A stretch of DNA of 42,416 bases, taken from positions 1-42,416 of the forward strand of contig JAOHCJ010000005.1 in the NCBI GenBank assembly GCA_028095445.1. Reading direction: 5' to 3'. The notes under the pieces were generated by a model, which did no database searches, was not told the origin of the DNA, and saw only the letters and a list, made by a program, of their open reading frames with translations. Origin of the DNA: Candidatus Pelagibacter sp. (GTDB lineage: Bacteria > Pseudomonadota > Alphaproteobacteria > Pelagibacterales > Pelagibacteraceae). Position 1 is the stretch's first letter. Each line of letters begins with the position of its first letter. The translations under genes and the position numbers were made by a program. This document shows, piece after piece, positions 16,880-24,533 of the stretch.

Positions 16880-18097
16880 ATGGAAAGACCAGATTTTTTT
16901 ACATTAAAAAATGGTAATAAGGTAAATCTTCCTTTTACTGACAAGGAATATCAAAGAAGATTAAAAAATCTAAGAACAATAATGAGTAAAAATAATTTAG
17001 ATATGATTATTTTAACTTCCATGCATAACATTGCTTATTATACTGGCTTTATTTATTGTTCATTTGGTAGACCTTATGGATGTGTTGTAACTACAAATAA
17101 AATTTCGACAATCTCGGCAAATATAGATGCTGGTCAACCATGGAGAAGATCTCATTGTGATAATGTAATTTTTACCGATTGGAAACGTGATAATTTTTTA
17201 AAAGCAGTAGTATCAATTATAGGTAGGGAAGAACCACCAAAAAATATTGGTATCGAAAATGATCATGTAACAATAGATATTAAAGAAAAATTATCTTCTA
17301 TTTTTACTTTTTCAGTATTTAGTGATGTTTCAAAAGATTTAATGCAAACTAGAATGATTAAGTCTGCAGAAGAAATAGAAATTATTAAAAATGGTTCAAG
17401 AATTGCAGATATTGGTGGTGAAGAAATAGTAAAAAATATTAAAGTAGGTGAAAGTGAACTTGAAATTGCAATAGCTAGTAGAGATAAAATGGAAAGAGAA
17501 ATTGCAAAAACTTATCCTAATGCTGAATATATGGATACCTGGGTTTGGTTCCAGTCAGGAATAAACACAGATGGGGCTCACAATCCTAAAACATCTAGAA
17601 AACTTGTCTCAGGTGATATTCTTTCTTTAAATACTTTCCCTATGATTTCAGGATATTATACAGCATTAGAGAGAACTCTTTTTGTAGATAAAATTGATGA
17701 CGCATCATTAAAAGCATGGGAAGCAAATATTAAAGTTCATAAAAGAGGTTTGGAATTAATAAAACCAGGAGTGAAATGCTCAGATATTTGTCATGAATTA
17801 AATGAATTATTTGCTGAACTTGGTTACCTTCATTACAGAACATTTGGTTATGGCCACTCATTTGGAGTATTGTCACACTTTTATGGAAGAGAAGCAGGAC
17901 TTGAATTACGTGAAGATATTGACACTGTATTAGAGGAAAATATGGTTGTATCTATGGAGCCAATGATCATGATACCTGAAGGAACCCCAGGTGCAGGGGG
18001 ATATAGAGAGCATGATATTTTAGTTATAGGGAAAAACAGTGCAGAAAATATAACTAAGTTTCCTTTTGGGCCAGAACACAATATTATTAAATCATAA
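16880..18097 (+). CDS. Creatinase (creatine amidinohydrolase), M24 family
   Basis: Creatinase hydrolyses creatine to sarcosine and urea without a metal. The 405-residue protein follows the Pseudomonas putida enzyme along its whole length, as I recall that sequence, with a constant +2 offset: Arg64 in CSFGRPY, His234 in GINTDGAHNP, Tyr260 and Glu264 in GYYTALERT, His326 in YGHSFG, Arg337 in FYGREAG, Glu360 in SMEPMI, His378. The segments SANIDAGQPWRR and MDTWVWFQSGINTDGAHNP are nearly the same in both. Ectoine hydrolase and aminopeptidase P share the fold but not these segments. A very close guanidino compound, such as guanidinoacetate, remains possible as substrate. It sits 3 bases before the amidinotransferase gene. 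Confidence 0.92.
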   Translation: MERPDFFTLKNGNKVNLPFTDKEYQRRLKNLRTIMSKNNLDMIILTSMHNIAYYTGFIYCSFGRPYGCVVTTNKISTISANIDAGQPWRRSHCDNVIFTDWKRDNFLKAVVSIIGREEPPKNIGIENDHVTIDIKEKLSSIFTFSVFSDVSKDLMQTRMIKSAEEIEIIKNGSRIADIGGEEIVKNIKVGESELEIAIASRDKMEREIAKTYPNAEYMDTWVWFQSGINTDGAHNPKTSRKLVSGDILSLNTFPMISGYYTALERTLFVDKIDDASLKAWEANIKVHKRGLELIKPGVKCSDICHELNELFAELGYLHYRTFGYGHSFGVLSHFYGREAGLELREDIDTVLEENMVVSMEPMIMIPEGTPGAGGYREHDILVIGKNSAENITKFPFGPEHNIIKS

Positions 18098-18100
18098 AAT

Positions 18101-19216
18101 ATGAGCGAAAAAAAAACTATAGTTAATAGCTGGAATGAGTGGGATCCTTTAAAACATGTTATTGTTGGTAAGGCAGATGGTACATGTATACCAGCACCAG
18201 AACCAGCATTGGACGCAAAGGTTCCAGAGGACTCTGATATGCGTGGCCAATTTGGACCCAGAACAATAGATACAATTGATAAAGCAAACCAATTACTTGA
18301 TGATTTCTCCAACATGTTAATAAAAAGAGAAATTAAAGTAGATAGACCCGACCCAATAAATTTTAATCAAAAAACTTCAACACCAGATTGGGAAGCAGAT
18401 ACAATGTTTGGATGTATGCCACCAAGAGATGTGTTGCTAACTGTTGGTAAAGAAATTTTAGAAGCTACAATGAGTTACAGATGTAGATGGTTTGAATATT
18501 TATGTTACAGACCATTGTTAAAAAAATATTATAATGAAGATCCAAATATGAGACATGAGTCTGCACCAAAGCCTAGATTGACTGATGCAGACTATAGAAA
18601 AGATTATTTATCAGACAAGATCGGAATTCAAAAAAGATTAGAGTGGACAGAAGATAAGTTTTTTGTAACAACTGAAGAAGAGCCTTTATTTGATGCTGCA
18701 GATGTTTTAAGGTTTGGAAAAGACTTAGTTGTTCAACATGGTTTCACAACGAACTTAAAAGGAATTGATTGGCTTAAAAGACACTACAAAGATCATAGAG
18801 TTCATGCGGTTAATTTTCCAGGTGATCCTTACCCAATTCATATTGATGCAACATTTACACCAATCAAAGAGGGATTAATCATTAACAATCCTCAAAGAAA
18901 ACTTCCAAAAGAACAGAGAAAACTTTTTGAAAATAATGGATGGGAAATAATAGATTCAGCTCAACCTGCACACAATGAACCACCTCCATTATGTTATTCA
19001 TCTACTTGGCTATCTATGAATGTTCTAGTGTTAGATCCCAAAACTGTTTGTGTAGAAAAAAGTGAAGTATATCAAGCTGAACAATTAGATAAATTAGGAA
19101 TGGAAGTAGTGCCAGTAGACATGAGAGATGCTTATGCATTTGGTGGGGGACTTCACTGCTGTACGGCAGATGTTTATCGCGAAGGTGAACTAAAAGATTA
19201 TTTTCCAAAACAATAA
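18101..19216 (+). CDS. L-arginine:glycine amidinotransferase family protein
   Basis: The family moves the amidino group of arginine to an amine acceptor; with glycine it gives guanidinoacetate and ornithine. The 371-residue protein has the catalytic triad of the human enzyme: Asp198 in PLFDAADVLRFGKD, His247 in PIHIDATF and Cys353 in GGGLHCCT. Ser300-Ser301 and Asp249, which hold arginine, are also kept. Positions aligned with human Asn300 and Met302, which help choose the acceptor, are Tyr244 and Ile246, so the acceptor may not be glycine. The gene directly follows creatinase; no guanidinoacetate methyltransferase is in the window. Reverse action, making glycine from guanidinoacetate, is possible. 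Confidence 0.9.
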   Translation: MSEKKTIVNSWNEWDPLKHVIVGKADGTCIPAPEPALDAKVPEDSDMRGQFGPRTIDTIDKANQLLDDFSNMLIKREIKVDRPDPINFNQKTSTPDWEADTMFGCMPPRDVLLTVGKEILEATMSYRCRWFEYLCYRPLLKKYYNEDPNMRHESAPKPRLTDADYRKDYLSDKIGIQKRLEWTEDKFFVTTEEEPLFDAADVLRFGKDLVVQHGFTTNLKGIDWLKRHYKDHRVHAVNFPGDPYPIHIDATFTPIKEGLIINNPQRKLPKEQRKLFENNGWEIIDSAQPAHNEPPPLCYSSTWLSMNVLVLDPKTVCVEKSEVYQAEQLDKLGMEVVPVDMRDAYAFGGGLHCCTADVYREGELKDYFPKQ

Positions 19217-19218
19217 TT

Positions 19219-19302
19219 ATGGCTGTAATTAAAACGGTGAAACTACCAACAAATCCTAGTGGAGTAATCACTAACAAAATCGAGATTAATGGATATGATT
19301 GA
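19219..19302 (+). CDS. Possible 27-residue peptide after the amidinotransferase
   Basis: Two bases after the amidinotransferase stop there is an ATG frame of 27 codons ending in TGA. The peptide starts MAVIKTVKLPTNPSG and ends INGYD; it has no signal peptide or membrane helix and I recognise no family. Its spacing looks like a real operon member, and its codon composition is like that of coding DNA around it. It may be a small protein, or the leftover N-terminus of a lost gene. Chance is also possible in so short a frame. Confidence 0.35.
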   Translation: MAVIKTVKLPTNPSGVITNKIEINGYD

Positions 19303-19327
19303 TGTTATTTAATTATTATACAAAGCT

Positions 19328-19333
19328 TATAAT
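19328..19333 (+). promoter_or_regulatory. Possible -10 box of a near-leaderless promoter
   Basis: A perfect TATAAT lies 6 bases before the ATG of the HI0933-type flavoprotein gene. If used, transcription would begin at or within a few bases of the start codon, giving a leaderless mRNA. No good -35 is seen at 16-18 bases, so support is weak. Confidence 0.3.
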
Positions 19334-19339
19334 TAATTT

Positions 19340-20521
19340 ATGACAGAAAAATATGATGTTATTATAGTAGGAGCAGGAGCTGCTGGTATGATGAGTGCTA
19401 TTGAAGCTGGAAAAAGAGGAAGAAAAGTACTTCTAGTTGATCATGCAAAAAAGATAGGTGAGAAAATTCGTATTTCTGGTGGAGGCAGGTGTAATTTTAC
19501 AAATATTAACACTCATCCAAGTAAATTTATTTCAAATAATCCGAAATTTATAATATCTGCCTTAAGCCAATATACACAAAATGATTTTATCAATTTAATA
19601 AAAAAACATAATATTAAATATCATGAAAAAAAGTTAGGTCAGCTTTTTTGTGATCATAGTGCACAACAAATTGTAGATATGCTTCTTTTAGAGTGCAAAA
19701 TAGCGAATGTTAACATCTTGAAAGAAATGATCATTACTGAAGTTGACAAGCAAGATAATCAATATTTTATTGTCATTGGTGATGATAAGTATTTTTGTAA
19801 CTCATTAATTATTGCAACTGGAGGGCTTTCAGTTCCTAAAATCGGAGCTAGTAAATTTGGTTATGATTTGGCAAAGAAATTTAATATGAATATTGTTGAG
19901 ACGTTACCAGCATTAGTACCTTTAACTTTTAATGAAAAAATACTTGAAATGTGTAAAGAACTTAGTGGTTTATCTTTAGAAGCAATGGTTTTCTTTAATA
20001 AGACTTTTTTTCAAGAAGGAATGTTGTTTACACATAGAGGGTTAAGTGGACCTTCAATATTACAAATCTCTTCTTACTGGAAATTAGGTGACAACATTAA
20101 GATTAATCTTTCCCCAAAATTAGATATTTTTAAATTTTTAGAAAATGAAAAAAAATTAAACCCTAAACAAGATATCAACAATATAATTACTGAAATTCTT
20201 CCTAAAAGACTAGCCTCTAAAATTTGCAAGGAAAACAATATAAGTGGAAATATATCAGAGCTATCTCATAAACTATTAAAACAATTAAGTGACTCTATTA
20301 ATAGTTGGATTGTTAATCCAATAGGATCTGAAGGTTACAGAACAGCAGAGGTTACTTTAGGAGGAGTAGACACCAATGAAATTTCTTCAAAAACAATGAT
20401 GTCAAAAAAAAATCCAGGTTTATTTTTTGTCGGAGAAGTAGTTGATGTTACTGGTCACTTAGGTGGTTATAATTTTCAATGGGCCTGGTCATCTGGTTTT
20501 GTTGCTGGTCAGTATGCTTAA
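19340..20521 (+). CDS. HI0933/YhiN-family NAD(P)/FAD-dependent oxidoreductase
   Basis: The 393-residue flavoprotein opens with the FAD motif DVIIVGAGAAGMMSA (about 5-19) and has the family-specific KIRISGGGRCNFTN (about 43-56), the central THRGLSGPSILQIS and C-terminal GGVDTNEISSKTM...GLFFVGEVVDVTGHLGGYNFQWAWSSG. The family is widespread and mostly uncharacterised; some gut members (BaiN-like) reduce steroid double bonds, but that should not be carried over here. The stop overlaps the stop of the convergent PhyH-type gene by 4 bases. Confidence 0.9.
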   Translation: MTEKYDVIIVGAGAAGMMSAIEAGKRGRKVLLVDHAKKIGEKIRISGGGRCNFTNINTHPSKFISNNPKFIISALSQYTQNDFINLIKKHNIKYHEKKLGQLFCDHSAQQIVDMLLLECKIANVNILKEMIITEVDKQDNQYFIVIGDDKYFCNSLIIATGGLSVPKIGASKFGYDLAKKFNMNIVETLPALVPLTFNEKILEMCKELSGLSLEAMVFFNKTFFQEGMLFTHRGLSGPSILQISSYWKLGDNIKINLSPKLDIFKFLENEKKLNPKQDINNIITEILPKRLASKICKENNISGNISELSHKLLKQLSDSINSWIVNPIGSEGYRTAEVTLGGVDTNEISSKTMMSKKNPGLFFVGEVVDVTGHLGGYNFQWAWSSGFVAGQYA

Positions 20522-21345
20522 TATTCTCCTTGTTGCTGTGATCCTGCATAAAAAATTTTCTGAAGATTTTCATTTTCTTGCTTTTTAATCTTTAAATCAT
20601 TTTTATCCATAAGTGATTTAGGTCTGCCTATTGTTTCATGATATTTGAATTCATCAATACCTTTTGCTAATTGAACACTGTTTTTACCAAGCATTTGCTT
20701 AACATTAGTTCCAATATAGCTTTGAATTACAAAACCTATTCTTCTGTCATTACTTTTGTTTAAATCGGAACCATGAACAACTGTTGGATGATGTAATGAC
20801 ATTTGACCTGCTTTTAAAATTAATGGTGTGGTTTTATCAATAGGCACATTATTTACTGTTTGACCTCTAGTTAACAAATTACCTTCATTAAACATTTGAT
20901 CGTGTTCTTTAAGATCTTCTTTATGAGAGCCAGCCCACATTCTCATACATCCGTTATGTTCGTTAGAATCTGTTATGGCTACCCAAGCTGTTACCCAATT
21001 ATATGGTTTTAGACCTATATATTTTGCATCTTGGTGATAACTAACAAAGCCTTTCTCATTTGGATTTTTAATAAAAAGTGTTGTTCCACAAACAAGTATA
21101 TTTTTACCAATAATACTTTGGACAGCTTCTAAAATTTTAAAGTCATGTGTTACCTCATCTAATAATGGAGAAATAAGATGAGAATTATATCGACCTGATT
21201 TATTCAATTCCCCAGGTATTTTTTTTTCAATCAGTTCTATTTCTTTTCTAATTGAATTAGCTCTATCTTTTGAAAAAATATCTATTGGAGAGACAAATCC
21301 TTCATCTTTATATTGTTTAAGTTGATTTGCAGAAAGATTAGACAT
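20518..21345 (-). CDS. Phytanoyl-CoA dioxygenase (PhyH) family protein
   Basis: The 275-residue protein is a non-haem Fe(II)/2-oxoglutarate oxygenase. The iron triad is His104 and Asp106 (YHQDAKYIG) and distal His191 (TVVHGSD), with Arg201 or Arg202 (NDRRIGF) to bind 2-oxoglutarate. Family members hydroxylate or demethylate many small molecules; EctD, the ectoine hydroxylase, is a member but its signature segment is not seen here, so I do not propose it. Its start is only 18 bases from the divergent MOSC gene, so its promoter must overlap that gene or be very short. Confidence 0.87.
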   Translation of the reverse strand: MSNLSANQLKQYKDEGFVSPIDIFSKDRANSIRKEIELIEKKIPGELNKSGRYNSHLISPLLDEVTHDFKILEAVQSIIGKNILVCGTTLFIKNPNEKGFVSYHQDAKYIGLKPYNWVTAWVAITDSNEHNGCMRMWAGSHKEDLKEHDQMFNEGNLLTRGQTVNNVPIDKTTPLILKAGQMSLHHPTVVHGSDLNKSNDRRIGFVIQSYIGTNVKQMLGKNSVQLAKGIDEFKYHETIGRPKSLMDKNDLKIKKQENENLQKIFYAGSQQQGEY

Positions 21346-21363
21346 ATTATTTTAAAACTTTAT

Positions 21364-22155
21364 ATGAGTGCAACAATTTCTTCAATAAATTACTGTCCAG
21401 TTAAATCTGTATCATTTCAAACAATAAAAAAGTGTGAAATAAAAAAGAATATTGGAATTACTGGAGATAGAATATTTGCATTTGCTAAAGATTTAGACTT
21501 AGAGCAGGTCAAATTATTTGAAAAAAGTCCAGATGAAAGAAAAGGTAAGTGGAATAAAGTTTTAACACTTAAGAACTCTCCAGCTTTAAATAAATATAAT
21601 TTCATGTTTAAAAATGAAAAACTTACATTTACTTTAAAAAATAAAGAAATTTTGACTATCGATATAAATCAATTAAGTGAAAGACAAGCACTTTCAAATA
21701 AAATTACAGAATTAGAGGATTCTTTAAAACAACCAATAGTTTTAATGAATAATAAAGAGCTTCCTTTTTTTGATACTTCTATTTCAAAAAAAGTAGACTT
21801 TGTTAATTCAGTTTCACTTTTAAATATTCAAAGTATCAATGATTTTCAAAAAAAAATTGATAAGAAGATAGAAGCATCAATATTTAGAGGAAATATATGT
21901 ATAGATGATATCGAACCTTGGAAAGAACGTGAATGGATTGGCAAAATTATTAAGATTAATGGAGTTTCTTTTAAAGTTGAAAAAAACATACCAAGGTGTG
22001 TAGCAATTAATTTAAAACCAAAAACAGATGATAATTCTTATGATTTGCTCCAATCATTAAAAAAAACTTATAATCACTTCGAAATGGGAATTTATTTAAC
22101 TGCTTTGAATGATGGAAAAATAGAAGTTGGCAATAAAATAGAAACTAATCAATAA
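21364..22155 (+). CDS. MOSC domain protein
   Basis: I take the ATG at 21364 as start, since it gives MSATISSINYCPVKSVSF, the usual beta-strand opening of MOSC N-terminal domains; an in-frame ATG at 21313 would run into the divergent PhyH gene. The 263-residue protein has a MOSC N-terminal barrel (1-110) and a MOSC domain with FRGNICIDDIEPWKEREW (about 174-191) and the conserved Cys212 in IPRC, the residue that binds or carries molybdenum-cofactor sulfur in YcbX/mARC relatives. No C-terminal ferredoxin domain is present. It may reduce N-hydroxylated compounds with a molybdenum cofactor made by the genes nearby; substrate unknown. Confidence 0.83.
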   Translation: MSATISSINYCPVKSVSFQTIKKCEIKKNIGITGDRIFAFAKDLDLEQVKLFEKSPDERKGKWNKVLTLKNSPALNKYNFMFKNEKLTFTLKNKEILTIDINQLSERQALSNKITELEDSLKQPIVLMNNKELPFFDTSISKKVDFVNSVSLLNIQSINDFQKKIDKKIEASIFRGNICIDDIEPWKEREWIGKIIKINGVSFKVEKNIPRCVAINLKPKTDDNSYDLLQSLKKTYNHFEMGIYLTALNDGKIEVGNKIETNQ

Positions 22156-22191
22156 AGTTTTTATCAATATCAACCTTAGATTGAATATTTC

Positions 22192-22210
22192 ACACTATAC
22201 AAACTAGTGT
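22192..22210. promoter_or_regulatory. Inverted repeat upstream of ehuB (candidate operator)
   Basis: ACACTA and TAGTGT form perfect 6-bp arms around a 7-base centre, 45 bases before the ehuB start. The symmetry and placement fit a binding site for a dimeric repressor or activator of the transporter operon. A TTGAAT hexamer at 22181-22186 lies directly upstream. It is short, so chance is possible. Confidence 0.42.
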
Positions 22211-22243
22211 AATTTTGTTTTAATTATTTAAATAAACTTAACA

Positions 22244-22249
22244 AGAGGA
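22244..22249 (+). promoter_or_regulatory. Ribosome binding site of ehuB
   Basis: AGAGGA ends 6 bases before the ehuB ATG at 22256. This is one of the stronger Shine-Dalgarno sequences in the window, in keeping with high synthesis of a periplasmic binding protein. Confidence 0.65.
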
Positions 22250-22255
22250 AAAAAT

Positions 22256-23101
22256 ATGACTAGATTTTTTAAATCAATTGGAGTTTTTCTTGTAATTCTT
22301 TTTAGTATTTCAGCGGTTAGTGCAGCTACATTGACTGAAAGATTAAAGGACGGACACAAATTAAGACTTGGTTTTGGTACTGCTGTACCATGGGCTTATG
22401 CTGGAGACAATGGTGAAGCTTTAGGATTTGTTAATATGATTGCTTTAACAGTTCTTGAGGAAATGGGAATTACTGAACATGAAACAAAAGTTTTTGAATG
22501 GTCAGGACTAATTCCAGGAATTAATGCTGATAGATCTGACATGGTTACTGGTGGTATGTATATACTTAAAAGCAGATGTGAAAATATGAACTTTTCTGAC
22601 CCGATTGGTGTATTTGGTGACGCTATGTTAGTTCCAAAAGGAAACCCTAAGGGTATCAATAATTATGCAGACGTAATCAGAACTGGTGCAAAACTTGTTA
22701 CAGGTGCCGGTTTCAATACAGTTGAAGCTGCTAAAAAATATGGTGTTCCAGAAAGTCAAATGATGTTAGTTGAAGGTGAAGTAGGAATTCTTGCTGCAAT
22801 GAAAGCAGGAAGAGCCGACGTTGCTGTGCAAACATTCTTTGGTGCCAAAGAGCATGAAGCAAAAACTGATGGTAAGTTTGAAGTAACTGACCCAAAGTTA
22901 ATGCCTAAAGAAACTTTGAACGTAGTTGGTATTGGTTTTAGAAAAACTGATGTTGAATTTAGAGATAGCTTCAATAAAGCTTTAGCTAAAGTTATGGCTA
23001 ATCCAGCAAAAATGTTGAAAAGAGCAGGTGAGTACGGCTATGATAAAGCTCAACTTCCTCCTCCATCAATGAGTACTGAGTGGGCTTGTTCAACTAAGTA
23101 A
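22256..23101 (+). CDS. ehuB: Periplasmic substrate-binding protein, EhuB-like
   Basis: The 281-residue protein has a Sec signal peptide (about 1-23, cut after SAVSAA-type end) and a family 3 solute-binding fold close to EhuB: SGLIPGINADRSDM, GMYILKSRC and LVPKGNPKGINNYAD segments. It captures a small zwitterionic solute in the periplasm for the EhuCDA importer. My memory alignment to the Sinorhizobium ectoine binder keeps the Arg (Arg107) and aromatic residues (Trp46, Tyr102) but puts Ala43 at the ectoine-binding Glu, so the ligand may not be ectoine. The creatine pathway 3 kb upstream makes a guanidino compound a candidate. A strong terminator follows. Confidence 0.83.
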   Translation: MTRFFKSIGVFLVILFSISAVSAATLTERLKDGHKLRLGFGTAVPWAYAGDNGEALGFVNMIALTVLEEMGITEHETKVFEWSGLIPGINADRSDMVTGGMYILKSRCENMNFSDPIGVFGDAMLVPKGNPKGINNYADVIRTGAKLVTGAGFNTVEAAKKYGVPESQMMLVEGEVGILAAMKAGRADVAVQTFFGAKEHEAKTDGKFEVTDPKLMPKETLNVVGIGFRKTDVEFRDSFNKALAKVMANPAKMLKRAGEYGYDKAQLPPPSMSTEWACSTK

Positions 23102-23121
23102 AAATAATAATAGATTGATTT

Positions 23122-23158
23122 AATCAGGCGATGTTAAAAGTCGCCTGATTTTTTTTTT
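23122..23158 (+). terminator. Intrinsic terminator between ehuB and ehuC
   Basis: A perfect 10-bp stem (AATCAGGCGA at 23122-23131 and TCGCCTGATT at 23141-23150), GC-rich at its core for this genome, with a 9-base loop, is followed by a run of T to 23158. It lies 20 bases after the ehuB stop and 25 bases before the ehuC start. As the permease and ATPase genes follow on the same strand, it probably gives partial read-through, so the binding protein is made in excess. Confidence 0.88.
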
Positions 23159-23182
23159 AAATTTAACTATAGGTATCTTAAA

Positions 23183-23854
23183 TTGTCTTATTTAGCATTT
23201 TTATCTGAACATGGACCAACAATGTTATTTGGGACAGTCACTACAGTTAAAGTGTTGATTTGTTCGACTATTCTATATGTAATTATTTCAATAATTTTTG
23301 GATTAATGAGATTATCAAAAAACCCAATTATTCAAGGCACTGCAACTGTTTATATAGAGTTTTTTAGAGGAACATCTTTATTAGTCCAATTATTTTGGTT
23401 TTATTATGTACTACCTTTTTTTGGTATTTCACTTGAAGCATTCACAGCAGGGGTTGTTGCTATAGGTATGAATTTTGGTGCTTATGGAGCAGAAATTGTT
23501 AGAGGTGGAATTTTGGCAGTTCCAAAAGGACAATGGGAAGGAGCTTTTGCACTTAACTTCACACCAGCTAAAAGAATGAGAAAAATAATCATACCACAGA
23601 TATTCCCAATAATATTACCACCAGCAGCAAACTTAACTGTAGAGCTTTTAAAAGCGACAGCATTAGTTGCGCTTGTAACAGTTGTTGATTTAACATTTGA
23701 AGCAAAACAAATTAATGCGATTACATGGTTATCGGCTCAATGTTTTGGTACAGCACTTTTGATTTACTATATTATTTCTAGGTTTTTTTTAGTTCCTTTC
23801 TTGCGATGGTTAGAAGTTTTAGCGGCTAAAAAAGTAGGGAAAGGTAAAGTTTAA
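23183..23854 (+). CDS. ehuC: ABC transporter permease, EhuC-like
   Basis: The 223-residue protein is an inner-membrane permease of the polar amino acid type (HisM family) with about five helices; the coupling motif to the ATPase is the ALNFTPAKRMRKIIIPQIFP segment (about 126-146). The start is TTG at 23183, which has AGGT 8 bases before it; the next in-frame ATG, at 23222, would cut off the conserved first strand before TM1. It follows the terminator after ehuB and is 1 base before ehuD. Together with EhuD it forms the translocation pore. Confidence 0.86.
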   Translation: MSYLAFLSEHGPTMLFGTVTTVKVLICSTILYVIISIIFGLMRLSKNPIIQGTATVYIEFFRGTSLLVQLFWFYYVLPFFGISLEAFTAGVVAIGMNFGAYGAEIVRGGILAVPKGQWEGAFALNFTPAKRMRKIIIPQIFPIILPPAANLTVELLKATALVALVTVVDLTFEAKQINAITWLSAQCFGTALLIYYIISRFFLVPFLRWLEVLAAKKVGKGKV

Positions 23855-23855
23855 C

Positions 23856-24533
23856 ATGAATGCAGAATGGAGATGGGATTTTGCGATAGAGATATTACCA
23901 CAAATGTTATTGGCAACATTAAATACTATAATGGCAGCTGGTATCGGCTATATCATAGCTACAATTGTAGGACTATTGTTTTTATTAGGTCAAAGAACAC
24001 GATTTAAAATAATAAACATAATTAATAGAGAAATTGTTGAATTTATTAGATCAACTCCATTACTAATCCAATTATTTTTTGTTTATTTCGTACTACCTCA
24101 ATTTGGTATTACTTTATCAGCTTGGGTTTGTGGAATGATTACAATTGGACTACATTTTGGAACATACTTATCAGAAGTATATAGAGGAGCATTAGAAGGA
24201 GTGCCAAAAACCCAATGGGAAGCATGTAGAGCTTTAAATTTTACAACATTTTATACATATAGAAGAATAGTTTTACCTCAAGCTTTTCCAATAGCAATTC
24301 CAGGAATGGGAAATTATTTAGTAGGAATCTTTAAAGATACACCTCTATTATCTACGATCGGTGTTGCAGAATTATTTCATGCAGCAACAGCAGTGGGAGG
24401 TTATCACTATCGTTATTTAGAGCCATATACTATAGTTGGAGTTATTTTTTTAATTCTATCAGTACCGGCTGCGATGGGTATAAGAAAATTAGAAAAGTCA
24501 GTAAATAAAGCGCAAGGAAAGGTAAAACATTAA
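23856..24533 (+). CDS. ehuD: ABC transporter permease, EhuD-like
   Basis: The 225-residue protein is the second permease half of the importer. It has the HisM/GlnP topology with a REIVEFIRSTPLLIQLFFVYFVLPQFG segment (about 60-85) and the EAA loop EACRALNFTTFYTYRRIVLPQAFP (about 121-144) that docks on the ATPase. It starts 1 base after ehuC and ends directly before the ehuA ATG. It is related to EhuC by the shared segments, as usual for paired permeases of this class. Confidence 0.88.
   Translation: MNAEWRWDFAIEILPQMLLATLNTIMAAGIGYIIATIVGLLFLLGQRTRFKIINIINREIVEFIRSTPLLIQLFFVYFVLPQFGITLSAWVCGMITIGLHFGTYLSEVYRGALEGVPKTQWEACRALNFTTFYTYRRIVLPQAFPIAIPGMGNYLVGIFKDTPLLSTIGVAELFHAATAVGGYHYRYLEPYTIVGVIFLILSVPAAMGIRKLEKSVNKAQGKVKH

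Noticed and set aside
16880..18097. Creatinase gene as ectoine hydrolase (EutD/DoeA), because an Ehu importer is near
   Set aside because: The M24 fold is shared, but the protein keeps creatinase-specific segments along its full length (SFGRPY, QPWRR, FQSGINTDGAHNP), and no other ectoine genes are present.
17881..18315. Minus-strand frame of 144 codons across the creatinase-amidinotransferase junction
   Set aside because: It lies wholly under two well-supported genes, with no family resemblance.
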